Positions 1-7,782 of a DNA stretch of 14,176 nt are shown here, piece by piece. Made by a program: the position numbers and the translations under genes. The notes beneath the pieces were generated by a model that was not told the DNA's origin, did not search any database, and worked only from the letters and a program-made list of their open reading frames with translations. Source of the stretch: Methanobacteriota archaeon. Lineage in GTDB: Archaea; Thermoplasmatota; Poseidoniia; Poseidoniales; Poseidoniaceae. Location of the stretch: assembly GCA_002726395.1 (NCBI GenBank), contig PBTA01000078.1:1-14176 (forward strand), written 5' to 3'. Each line of letters starts with the position of its first letter. The first letter of the stretch is position 1.

Positions 1-1
1 A

Positions 2-604
2 GAGAAGTACAAATTGAGAATCATTTGGTACTGGTATCCACTGTACTGTCTGGGAGGCATCTCATTCCTTTCGTTTATCATATTGGTTGTTACCGGAACT
101 GTTCTGGGAATCTACTATGTCCCCGGTGGGGAAGGTGACCCTTCTCCAGCTTATGCCAGTATGCAGTTCATCATGACTGAACTTCCCTTCGGATACATCA
201 TTCGTGCAGTTCACCACTGGTGTACTCACTTCATGGTTGCCAGTGTATTCTTGCACATGTGCCGTGTTTACTTCACAGGAGCATATCGAAATCCGAGAGA
301 ATTGAATTGGCTAATTGGTGTCGCGCTGATGGCTTTAACAATCATCTTCGGCTATTCCGGATACCTACTACCATGGGACTCTCTAGCATATGGTGCTGCG
401 GTCATTGGTATAAACTTAGCAAACTCAAGCCCTTTGGTAGGCAAGTATATTGCAACCCTACTATTTGGTGGCTCTTCATTAACCGAAAGAACGGTAACTA
501 GAATGTATTTTATTCACGTCTTTATTCTGCCAGTTATAGTCACGGGACTAATTATAGTCCATTTGTTTATTGTTTGGGTGCAAGGAATTGCGGAGCCACA
601 TTGA
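2..604 (+). CDS. cytochrome b6-type N-terminal cytochrome b (5' end outside window)
   Basis: This is the diheme cytochrome b subunit of a bc1/b6f-like quinol-oxidising membrane complex. The frame is open to the left edge, so the start lies upstream; the TTG at 14 is not a credible start. About 200 residues are visible and form four membrane helices. The first pair of heme-ligand histidines lies in the HHW...LHMCR segment (the first H of HHW and the H of LHM). The second pair lies in FIHVFILP...VHLF, spaced 15 apart as in cytochrome b6. TRMYFIHVFILP and the terminal QGIAEP closely resemble plastid b6. A cysteine at nt 47-49 (YCLGG) lines up with b6 Cys35, which binds heme c_n in b6f. The protein ends after helix D, so this is the split b6 / subunit IV arrangement. 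The next gene, 16 bases on, supplies the subunit IV part. A Rieske protein gene probably lies upstream (inference). Confidence 0.93.
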   Translation, partial: EKYKLRIIWYWYPLYCLGGISFLSFIILVVTGTVLGIYYVPGGEGDPSPAYASMQFIMTELPFGYIIRAVHHWCTHFMVASVFLHMCRVYFTGAYRNPRELNWLIGVALMALTIIFGYSGYLLPWDSLAYGAAVIGINLANSSPLVGKYIATLLFGGSSLTERTVTRMYFIHVFILPVIVTGLIIVHLFIVWVQGIAEPH

Positions 605-607
605 TCT

Positions 608-615
608 TAGGAGGA
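608..615 (+). promoter_or_regulatory. Shine-Dalgarno site of the fusion gene
   Basis: TAGGAGGA ends five bases before the ATG at 621 and follows directly on the TGA of the cytochrome b gene at 602-604. It fixes the start of the 937-residue protein and implies co-transcription with the cytochrome b gene. Confidence 0.8.
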
Positions 616-620
616 ATTAA

Positions 621-3434
621 ATGGGACTAGTAGAGAATCTGGGTAGAGTAGCATCCTCATATATGGATGAAAAAGAAAAACTTCAGGCAACTGAAGGTAA
701 GCGCGAGAGAACACGCCTGGGCCACGGTTTTTGGCCGCATGAAGTATTGAGAGACATCTTAATTTTCGCATTCATGGGTGCTGTACTGTTGTATTACGCA
801 TGGATTATCCCTCCACCACTACACGGTGCAGCAGACCCGTACGCACAAGCTGGATTCGTATTCCCTGACTGGTATGTATTGTTTTCTTACGGCTATCTTA
901 GATGGGGTGAATATCTACCCCAATTTACCGTCCCTACCGGTTTCATCGGAGAGATAGTCGGTCAGCCTGTATTCCCCTGGAACGCTGCATGGTGGGGAGC
1001 AGCCCTAACTGGAATCCCAATCGGTATACTTATCCTACCACCGTTCCTTGGTGGTAGAGAGAAGCGGCCAGTCGAAGATCCATGGTTTGCTGCTGCAGGT
1101 GCTGTTTACTTAGCACACATTTGGTTCATATCGGTGTTCTCAATCAATATTTTCTTGGAATTATATCATAAAAATCGGTCTGATTATTGTAAATTAGACA
1201 GCCATGGCGATCTACTTTGTGGGGTGCGGGAGCCTTGGATAGCCGAAGCGTTCAACGCCCTACCCTGGGCGATGACTGGTATTCTGTTATGGATATGTAT
1301 CTATTTTGGCGCTAGAATGGTGTTATCGAAAGCTTGGGGCTCAGCCTTTACGCCAAATCATGCCAAGCAAATTCTAGTTGGGGCGTTAATTCTCTCTACT
1401 GCGGCCACTGTTGCAACATGGGATACTTACGACAAGGGTTTCTGGGGCGCTAGAGGCCTAGGCACCATATCAGACTATGGTGAACTAGAAGAAATGCGAA
1501 CTCAGCCTGTCGATGTCCACGTTCACGACACCAACGAATTTACCGATAATTTTGGCTGGTCAGAGGATGCCACCGTACCAACTACGGCGTGGCTAGATTG
1601 GGTAATTTATCAACCAGGTCAAGAAGTAATTATCGATTTCTTTGATTCCAACGGACATCAAATACCAGCAGATGGTATTAATTCTGCATTTGAATCTGCG
1701 ACCTTGACTACCGAAGACTCATACTCAGTTAGTGACACGTTTACAGTTACTGAAGACCCTGTATTATTCCCAAAAGGACATCATGAATCTGTTAGTAAGA
1801 TAACTACTGATATATCATGTGAACATCGAGCTGAAGAAAGAAAGATCAATGATGTCAAGACTGATTCAATGATTAGCAGTACCCTGACTATTACTAGCGC
1901 AGATGGCAATGTTGTCGCTGACATAAATGACTGTGCAGGAACAAGTGTCGACTTACCAGTTGGAACTTACCAGTATCAATTTGATGTTACAATCACCGGG
2001 CCTTTGGCTCTTAATGATACAATGATGAAAGAAATCAAGCTAGAAATTGCTTCATTCCAACCATTATTAGTGTGGAATAGCGCAGCACCGGCTGCACTAG
2101 AAGGTAAGACAGTAAATCTTAGCAGCACCACAGACATGGCGCTTGGCGGCTTAAACTACGGACAAATCGATAACCCTGGATATCACATGAACCCAAAGAG
2201 TCTAGATGCCAAACTAATCTATGCAATGTTCATTCCTTGTCTTACCTTTGGGGCAATGGTATTTGTCTTGCTGCGCTCAATGGCAAGAGGCTATGAATTC
2301 GAGATGAACAAGTGTTACGGATGTGACCTTTGTGATGATGCTTGCCCTGTTAGATTATTCAATGGTGGTGACAAACTCAACATCATTTACAACTCATGGA
2401 ACAACGAAGACGATGGAGTCCCAATGTATTCATGTCTAACCTGTACAGCTTGTACTAATGCATGTCCCCAATTAGTTGACTATGACTCATATGTCGACAT
2501 TCGCAGGGGACTAATCGTTGGTGGTCCACAGGCTGAAATTCCTCACACTGTATTACAAGCAGTTCTTGCTGCAGAGGCTGAAGAAGATGCAGATCAAGAC
2601 TTCATTACTGTTGAAGACTACCCGATTGATTCCAATATCGGTTATTATCCTGGTTGTGTAGACTATCTCGACCAAGAAATGGTCTTCTCTCACGTCAATG
2701 AAGGGGAAATGAACCTCGGAGCCGCAACTACCTCGGCATATACTCTGTTTGATGAAATTGGAGTTGGCGTCTCATACTTAGGCAGGGACTTCCTGAAATG
2801 CTGTGGTCACGATCAAAAGTGGCAAGGTCTTACTGAAGTATTTGACAAGTTGAAAGCTTACAATCAAAAGAAAATCCATCAATCGGGAATTGATACATTA
2901 GTATCATCCTGTGCTGAGTGTTTCAGAACCTTTGCTAGAGACTACGAACTTGAAGATGTGAAAGTTATGCACACAACTGAATTTTTACTTGAACAAGGAT
3001 TTGACATGGACCTAAAGGTTGCTGAAGAAACCACAGTTACTTATCACGACCCATGTAGACTTGGTAGGCAAATGGGAGTCTATGAAGAACCCCGAGAATT
3101 AATCAACGCAGTTGAAGGCGTAAATTTGGTTGAAATGGAACACAGTGGCGAAGATGCAATGTGCTGTGGCGTATCTAGCATGATGTCTTGTAACGAAAAT
3201 GCTAGAGCGCTTCGAGTATCTAGAATGGAAGAAATCAAATCCACTGGTGCTGATACCATGTTAACATCTTGTCCAAAGTGTGTTACTCACTTTGAGTGTT
3301 TGAAGTTTGAAGATGATGACAAATACTCCGACATTAAGATTCTTGACGTAGTGACTTTCCTAGCACAACAAATTAACGAGAAGAAGTCAAAAATTGCCGA
3401 AGAAGCAATTCCTACTATCGAGACTGAAGCTTGA
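621..3434 (+). CDS. cytochrome b subunit IV-like / HdrD-type iron-sulfur fusion protein
   Basis: This 937-residue membrane-anchored redox protein is predicted to accept or donate electrons between the quinol site of the b-type complex and a cytosolic substrate. Residues 45-267 hold about five membrane helices with an ADPYA segment near 71-75 and a PDWY motif (82-85), the equivalent of the PEWY Qo-site motif of subunit IV. Residues about 268-530 form a large beta-rich, sequon-containing insert of unknown fold. A further helix spans 532-553. Two [4Fe-4S] motifs follow: C565/568/571/575 and C605/608/611/615. Two CCG domains end the protein: C679, C727-C728, C764/C767 and C812, C848-C849, C884/C887, as in HdrD, GlpC and LldE. 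Counting helices puts the insert outside and the iron-sulfur part inside the cell. The CCG domains normally bind a noncubane [4Fe-4S] cluster, and all their cysteines are present. The electron acceptor cannot be read from the sequence. Confidence 0.9.
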   Translation: MGLVENLGRVASSYMDEKEKLQATEGKRERTRLGHGFWPHEVLRDILIFAFMGAVLLYYAWIIPPPLHGAADPYAQAGFVFPDWYVLFSYGYLRWGEYLPQFTVPTGFIGEIVGQPVFPWNAAWWGAALTGIPIGILILPPFLGGREKRPVEDPWFAAAGAVYLAHIWFISVFSINIFLELYHKNRSDYCKLDSHGDLLCGVREPWIAEAFNALPWAMTGILLWICIYFGARMVLSKAWGSAFTPNHAKQILVGALILSTAATVATWDTYDKGFWGARGLGTISDYGELEEMRTQPVDVHVHDTNEFTDNFGWSEDATVPTTAWLDWVIYQPGQEVIIDFFDSNGHQIPADGINSAFESATLTTEDSYSVSDTFTVTEDPVLFPKGHHESVSKITTDISCEHRAEERKINDVKTDSMISSTLTITSADGNVVADINDCAGTSVDLPVGTYQYQFDVTITGPLALNDTMMKEIKLEIASFQPLLVWNSAAPAALEGKTVNLSSTTDMALGGLNYGQIDNPGYHMNPKSLDAKLIYAMFIPCLTFGAMVFVLLRSMARGYEFEMNKCYGCDLCDDACPVRLFNGGDKLNIIYNSWNNEDDGVPMYSCLTCTACTNACPQLVDYDSYVDIRRGLIVGGPQAEIPHTVLQAVLAAEAEEDADQDFITVEDYPIDSNIGYYPGCVDYLDQEMVFSHVNEGEMNLGAATTSAYTLFDEIGVGVSYLGRDFLKCCGHDQKWQGLTEVFDKLKAYNQKKIHQSGIDTLVSSCAECFRTFARDYELEDVKVMHTTEFLLEQGFDMDLKVAEETTVTYHDPCRLGRQMGVYEEPRELINAVEGVNLVEMEHSGEDAMCCGVSSMMSCNENARALRVSRMEEIKSTGADTMLTSCPKCVTHFECLKFEDDDKYSDIKILDVVTFLAQQINEKKSKIAEEAIPTIETEA

Positions 3435-3435
3435 G

Positions 3436-3726
3436 TTAATCCTCAGTCGTTTCCTCGTCATCACTCATACCGAGTATTTCGTAGTTTGATGGGAATAACG
3501 CAACACCAACTCCTGCAATTAGGGTGACTAATCCCCACATGAACATTTGTTGAACAAATAGCATCTCAAGAGCTAGTACACACAAGATTAAACCACCAAT
3601 ATTAGAAGTCCAAACTAGGGTCTTGAAAGTTGATAATGGTACACCTGTAGTTCCTGGTTTACGATAGGGGCCAAATTCGCCACCAAATCGCTGAGCGTCA
3701 TTTTTTGCTTCGTCTTTTCCACTCAT
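3436..3726 (-). CDS. small two-helix membrane protein, unknown function
   Basis: I do not recognise this 96-residue protein. It has a hydrophilic, charged N-terminus (1-38) with a GPYRKPGTTGVP stretch. Two membrane helices follow at about 39-58 and 62-79, then a very acidic tail ending EETTED. The start is set at the ATG at 3726 because AGGTGA stands four bases before it. A longer reading from a TTG at 3741 has no such site and would overlap the ferredoxin gene. It is the last gene of the five-gene minus-strand operon, directly after the ferredoxin, so it could be an accessory subunit or anchor for it (inference). Its stop codon lies one base from the stop of the convergent fusion gene. Confidence 0.72.
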   Translation of the reverse strand: MSGKDEAKNDAQRFGGEFGPYRKPGTTGVPLSTFKTLVWTSNIGGLILCVLALEMLFVQQMFMWGLVTLIAGVGVALFPSNYEILGMSDDEETTED

Positions 3727-3730
3727 AGCA

Positions 3731-3736
3731 TCACCT
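3731..3736 (-). promoter_or_regulatory. Shine-Dalgarno site overlapping ferredoxin stop codon
   Basis: On the minus strand AGGTGA contains the TGA stop of the ferredoxin gene and sits four bases before the ATG at 3726. This suggests translational coupling and decides the start of the small membrane protein. Confidence 0.65.
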
Positions 3737-4063
3737 GTCAATCATCGATATTGCATCTGTTGGACACGCTAGAACACACAGCCTGCAACCGGTACAAGCA
3801 TCGCGAATAATCTTCGCTTTACGATTTGATTCAACGTTCATCAAAGGACTTCGCATTGGAACTTTGTAAAGTTCGATTGCATCATCATCACATACTATGT
3901 CGCATTGATCGCAACCAATGCACAAACTTTCCTCAACAAAGGCAACGGTATTTTCGCCTCCTTTGATAGATGCATGTTGAACACTACGTTGTCGATTGAG
4001 TGAAGTTCGAATGCGCAAAGCTTCTGCTTCTCTACGCTTTTTCAACTCATCCGCTGACGTCAT
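3731..4063 (-). CDS. 2x[4Fe-4S] ferredoxin
   Basis: This 110-residue cytosolic electron carrier holds two cubane clusters. Cluster-binding cysteines are C48/51/54/58 (CIGCDQC) and C90/93/96/100 (CTGCRLCVLACP). The first motif ends CDDDAI rather than the usual CP, while the second keeps the proline. About 45 N-terminal residues precede the fold; they are charged (KKRREAEALRIR) and probably helical, an extension not usual for simple ferredoxins. A 31-residue loop between the motifs is longer than in clostridial ferredoxins and resembles the electron-transfer subunits of oxidoreductases. The ATG overlaps the stop of the upstream membrane-protein gene as ATGA, so the genes are translationally coupled. 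It may serve the membrane protein upstream, the small protein downstream, or the convergent HdrD-like complex; the sequence does not say which. Confidence 0.9.
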   Translation of the reverse strand: MTSADELKKRREAEALRIRTSLNRQRSVQHASIKGGENTVAFVEESLCIGCDQCDIVCDDDAIELYKVPMRSPLMNVESNRKAKIIRDACTGCRLCVLACPTDAISMIDR

Positions 4064-4740
4064 TCATGCAACCCCACGTGGGCCTTCTCTTCAAACCTAA
4101 CGACTGTCATATTTACAAGTAAATCGCCAAAACAATAGAATGCACCGACCAGAAGTGGAGGATTCCAAGCGGTCAAATCAGTCCATGGAACTTCATTTGC
4201 CCAAGTCCAGTTGCCTAATTGCGTACCCACTATTTCCATTGCTAATGCCGCCCAAGCCATTGATGCATACAAACGAGGTTGGGGTCCAAACTTAGTGAAA
4301 ACTAGTACTAGTAATAGCAGTATAAGTCCAGAGGTGTCACTGCCATCATAGACACCATATGCCACCATTGGGATGAAAGGTAGCAAAATTGGTAAGGCCA
4401 GTGATTGTTTCATCTTGTTTGCCATAATTCTACCGAGGTCGAATAAGAAATAATGTCCAGCTGGTACAAATAATGGCATTAATCCTCTTTGGTATTCATA
4501 GATATTCCACACTTCACTAAAGAACAATTCCATTGGTGTGGCAAAAGCCAGAACAGTAATCATCTCTATTCTTTCTTTTCGACCAGTTGTCTTGTAGATA
4601 TAGGCAAATACACCCCAGCACCAGATATTCACTGGCCATTCAGCCAAGTTATCAGGAAGTAATCCACCAAGCGCAGTAGCAGAAACCCACAAGCCAATGA
4701 GGATAGTGAGTGAATATAACCATGCTCTGCCCATAAACAT
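4060..4740 (-). CDS. polytopic membrane protein, family not recognised
   Basis: This 226-residue protein has about seven or eight hydrophobic segments, for example 8-28, 36-50, 60-75, 116-130, 137-149, 158-172 and 195-213. Acidic and polar residues inside or next to helices stand out: E71 and E75 in ELFFSEVWNIYEYQRG, H96 in VPAGHYFLFDLGR, and E169 and W178 in MEIVGTQLGNW. The tryptophan-rich WANEVPWTDLTAWNPP segment (180-195) is probably a re-entrant or external loop. Such a pattern suggests an integral-membrane enzyme or carrier rather than a simple anchor, but I cannot name the family. It lies 36 bases after the gshA-like gene and overlaps the ferredoxin by ATGA, so it belongs to the same transcript. 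AAGGAT about nine bases before the ATG at 4740 is a possible ribosome site; an ATG two codons later is also possible. Confidence 0.8.
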   Translation of the reverse strand: MFMGRAWLYSLTILIGLWVSATALGGLLPDNLAEWPVNIWCWGVFAYIYKTTGRKERIEMITVLAFATPMELFFSEVWNIYEYQRGLMPLFVPAGHYFLFDLGRIMANKMKQSLALPILLPFIPMVAYGVYDGSDTSGLILLLLVLVFTKFGPQPRLYASMAWAALAMEIVGTQLGNWTWANEVPWTDLTAWNPPLLVGAFYCFGDLLVNMTVVRFEEKAHVGLHE

Positions 4741-4776
4741 CCCAAGGTATCCTTAGCATTATTTATTTGCTAGACA

Positions 4777-5988
4777 TTAATTTTGATATGCTGAAAACTC
4801 TTTGCCCATAGCAAGCATCGAAAGTTCGGCCACTAAGGCATGCCAACCATGAGCGTGTTTCCCATAAATGTGACCAACTTCAGAATGGCTTTGGAAAACT
4901 GCACTTGGAGAATTAAGGTTTTCAATATCTGATTTCTTCTCATTAATTCGATAAAACCAAGAAGCTGCCTGTCCATCAACCAAGTAAACAACCGGTTCAA
5001 CTGGACCATCAGACTGGGTAGTAAGACAAGTCGGGACTCCTTCTTGGATCAGGAAATCTTCTACATCAACACCGCCTTTGGAGTACATTAATTTCTTCAT
5101 TTTGCGATTTGAAAGTTCGAGTAATTCACTACCACTCTTGACTGATAAAATTCCAAGACCGTACGTACCACTATTGTTCTTGATGAATACCACTGGTTCT
5201 CTATCGATCCCCATTGCTTGGTACCTTGCTCCAATCTTTGATAGGAAATGGTCCACCTCTCCGGCAAGTTCAATTCTGCATGCCTCCTTATCCAAGCATT
5301 TATCCTTAGAAACAAACCACTCAGTCATCAAGTACCATGACTCTATGCCCAACATTTCTGAGATTTCATCGACGTAGTCCTGTAATGCTTGATAATGATC
5401 TGACTTTTTTCTAACATGCCAACCCATTTCAGTAGGAGGGGATACTCTACTGGAGGCGAGGCCAGGCAGTAAGCCTTCAGTCAAGTCATTGTTGAGAAGT
5501 ATCAAATCTGGTCGCTTACCATCAATAGCAATTCCTTGTTGACCATCAAAATCCTTCAGCTCCACATTATCTAGATTCAAGGGGCCTGACAGACCGGCAA
5601 TGGAACCATGTCCTTCAAGTTCTGGTGAGCCAACAGTCACCCGAAAATCAACCATCTTTAGCAATCGCTGTAAAGTCCTTAGGTTCTCTGCATATGCTGA
5701 ATTTCTAGTATGCGATTCAGGATATAAGTGAACCCACTTACAGTTCTTATCTCGTCGTAAAATATTATTTCTAAGTAATGCTGCAAGATGTTCTTCATCT
5801 TCTTTAGCGACATTATTGAAACCGGCAGGGAAGTGATTAGCATCAACTACAGCAATTTTCCAGCCCGCATCACGAATATCAACACTGCCATAAATTGGAA
5901 TGGATACTTCTTGGCGTTTTTTCTCCATCCAAGCGGTGATTTCAGTTCTCTTGTCTTCAATTAATGTTGCTAGTTCGTGTAAATTCAT
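4777..5988 (-). CDS. gshA: glutamate-cysteine ligase, proteobacterial GshA type (PF08886)
   Basis: Family members join glutamate and cysteine with ATP to give gamma-glutamylcysteine. The 403 residues match from end to end the rare GshA family first described from Acidithiobacillus ferrooxidans. It is not the usual GshA of enteric bacteria nor the plant type. Recognisable stretches are YGSVDIRDAGWK (33-44), DANHFPAGFNN (49-59), PESHTRN (90-96), LILLNNDL (162-169), GWHVRKKSDHY (189-199), K270 with NNSGTYGLG (271-279), IQEGVPT (314-320) and EPVVYLVDG (331-339). The start at 5988 is supported by AGGTGG four bases before it, and it overlaps the upstream amidotransferase stop as ATGA. No glutathione synthetase (gshB) follows, so the product may stay as gamma-glutamylcysteine, as in haloarchaea, or be altered by the neighbouring amidotransferase (inference). 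The family placement is firm; the exact substrate in this organism is less so. Confidence 0.88.
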   Translation of the reverse strand: MNLHELATLIEDKRTEITAWMEKKRQEVSIPIYGSVDIRDAGWKIAVVDANHFPAGFNNVAKEDEEHLAALLRNNILRRDKNCKWVHLYPESHTRNSAYAENLRTLQRLLKMVDFRVTVGSPELEGHGSIAGLSGPLNLDNVELKDFDGQQGIAIDGKRPDLILLNNDLTEGLLPGLASSRVSPPTEMGWHVRKKSDHYQALQDYVDEISEMLGIESWYLMTEWFVSKDKCLDKEACRIELAGEVDHFLSKIGARYQAMGIDREPVVFIKNNSGTYGLGILSVKSGSELLELSNRKMKKLMYSKGGVDVEDFLIQEGVPTCLTTQSDGPVEPVVYLVDGQAASWFYRINEKKSDIENLNSPSAVFQSHSEVGHIYGKHAHGWHALVAELSMLAMGKEFSAYQN

Positions 5989-7763
5989 GCTACCACCTCA
6001 TCAATCAATGATTCTATAGAAAAGTTAGTCCGGCTATGTAGTGGTTGGGTAATGTGCAATGCCTCAAACAAACCTAGACCGATTGCCATGTCGGGTTGGT
6101 TATTCAACAGTTTACTAAATTTGGTATATTTTTCCGCTACTGCATCTGCCAGATGAGAAAAATCCCTTAGGAATTGACGAAGTTGATTTGGTGATGTTGC
6201 AGTTCCTGCTGGAAGTTTTGGCCGGTCAGTAATTGACCTTGGCAACTTGGTTAACCTTGCTGCTGACCTTAATGCGGCTTTTTCTAAACCATCGTTAGGT
6301 AGGCGCCATTCAGTTGGCAAGCGGTAAGAATGTTGTCGATGTTGCTGGCCAAGGAAGGGCACTCTAACTTCTAAAGAATTAGCCATTGAATGACGGTCTA
6401 CTAATCTTAATTGGAAATTACTCAACTGACCACGCTCAAGTTCAAAGTTAAGGAATTCTTCCAAATTATTAGTATAATCTTCAGGCAATAAACTACTCGA
6501 GTACCAGCAACTGTTAGGATCCAGATTACGATTAATTATCGGACTTGTCAGTGATTGTTCCATTTGATTCAGCCTAGAGTTTACTACTTCTGTATGCTTG
6601 GTTAACGACCTGTATCGTGGATAACCGGCATGCAATTCATCGGCACCTTGACCACAAAGTCCAACTTTGACATGCTTTTGCATTTCTTTGAAAAGTGGCT
6701 GGAAGAATAGAACCGATACATCTAGATCCTCACCATAGTAGGCCAGCTTTGGAATATCCTTGACAAAACCATCTTCAGACATTACCTTTGTATGGTGCTC
6801 TAAATCAAGGGTGCTAGCAACTTCTTCTGCAGCAAGCCAATCCGGATTATCTTCGCTTTCAGCGACAGTCCAACAAGCAGGCACTGGCTTTGCTTCACGC
6901 ATCGCAGCATCACTAGCAACTGCGGCAACTAATGAGGAGTCAAGACCGCCAGAGAGCACGATTCCGACCGGGACATCCGCCATAAGTCGTTCTTGAACGC
7001 TGTAGGTAAAGGATTCTAGCAAACTTTTTGCTTCTAAATCTGGATTCCAGTTATCAACAGGGTTTAGTTGCTGGCGCTCAAAGCTGGTGACTGAGTGTAA
7101 ATACGGTTGGCCAATATCGTTTTCTCGCCAGACCTCTACTGTACCTGGGCGTACCTGATGTACGTTTTTAATCAGTGTTGAGGAATCCAAGCAATATTCC
7201 CATGCTAATCTTAATGCCAAAGCAGTTTCATCAAGTATTGGTTGATAGGATTCATGTGCATGAAATGCCTTTATTTCGCTGGCAAATAATAGGCTGCCAT
7301 CAATGATTGTACGAACTAATGGTTTGATACCAAGCGAATCTCTTGCCAGTATTAGTTCTCGATGTTCACTATCCCACAAAGCAAAACTAAACATGCCATT
7401 CAGTTGTTTAACCCAATCTGTGTGATTAAGATCACCAACCTTGGCTACATTTTTCGCATACTTTTCATGAAGCGCAAGAATAACTTCAGAGTCCCCTGAG
7501 GTTTTCCAGTGATAGTTTAGCTTACCACGTAAATCTAGATGGTTGTAGATTTCACCGTTAGCAATGAGTGTGGTATTTGAGTTGCCGACTATAGGCTGTT
7601 GACTACCGTTAATGTCGACAATAGAAAGGCGATTATGCCCCAAACTTATGGTATCATCCGACCAAATACCAGATCCATCTGGTCCACGATGTTCGAGAAT
7701 TTTGACCATTTGACTAACTACAGAATCATCGGGAGATGAAAACATCCCTGAGATTCCGCACAT
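5985..7763 (-). CDS. asnB: asparagine synthase-like glutamine amidotransferase
   Basis: The 592 residues give the standard two-domain form: an N-terminal glutaminase and a C-terminal ATP-pyrophosphatase amide-forming domain. After removal of Met, C2 is the glutaminase nucleophile (MCGISG). Supporting residues are R45 (HNRLSIVD), HRGPDG (25-30), NGEIYNH (69-75) and SGDSE (89-93). The synthetase has the PP-loop SGGLDSS (271-277), CGQGADELHAGYPRY (370-384) and a later RHSMANSLEVRVPFL segment as in AsnB. The family makes asparagine from aspartate, but relatives amidate other carboxylates, such as AsnO in N-acetylglutaminylglutamine amide synthesis. Overlap with gshA by ATGA suggests a linked role, so amidation of a gamma-glutamyl peptide is an alternative to plain asparagine synthesis. 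The start codon lies 25 bases from a TATA box, implying a leaderless mRNA. Confidence 0.9.
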   Translation of the reverse strand: MCGISGMFSSPDDSVVSQMVKILEHRGPDGSGIWSDDTISLGHNRLSIVDINGSQQPIVGNSNTTLIANGEIYNHLDLRGKLNYHWKTSGDSEVILALHEKYAKNVAKVGDLNHTDWVKQLNGMFSFALWDSEHRELILARDSLGIKPLVRTIIDGSLLFASEIKAFHAHESYQPILDETALALRLAWEYCLDSSTLIKNVHQVRPGTVEVWRENDIGQPYLHSVTSFERQQLNPVDNWNPDLEAKSLLESFTYSVQERLMADVPVGIVLSGGLDSSLVAAVASDAAMREAKPVPACWTVAESEDNPDWLAAEEVASTLDLEHHTKVMSEDGFVKDIPKLAYYGEDLDVSVLFFQPLFKEMQKHVKVGLCGQGADELHAGYPRYRSLTKHTEVVNSRLNQMEQSLTSPIINRNLDPNSCWYSSSLLPEDYTNNLEEFLNFELERGQLSNFQLRLVDRHSMANSLEVRVPFLGQQHRQHSYRLPTEWRLPNDGLEKAALRSAARLTKLPRSITDRPKLPAGTATSPNQLRQFLRDFSHLADAVAEKYTKFSKLLNNQPDMAIGLGLFEALHITQPLHSRTNFSIESLIDEVVA

Positions 7764-7782
7764 AGATTTTGATTAGCGATTA

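Noticed and set aside
3727..3741. TTG start adding five residues to the small two-helix protein
   Set aside because: It lacks a ribosome site and would overlap the ferredoxin gene; the ATG at 3726 has AGGTGA four bases before it.
4073..4082. Perfect palindrome CCCACGTGGG near the ferredoxin start
   Set aside because: It lies in the coding end of the membrane-protein gene, has no loop to form a stable RNA hairpin, and no second copy was seen in the window; treated as chance.
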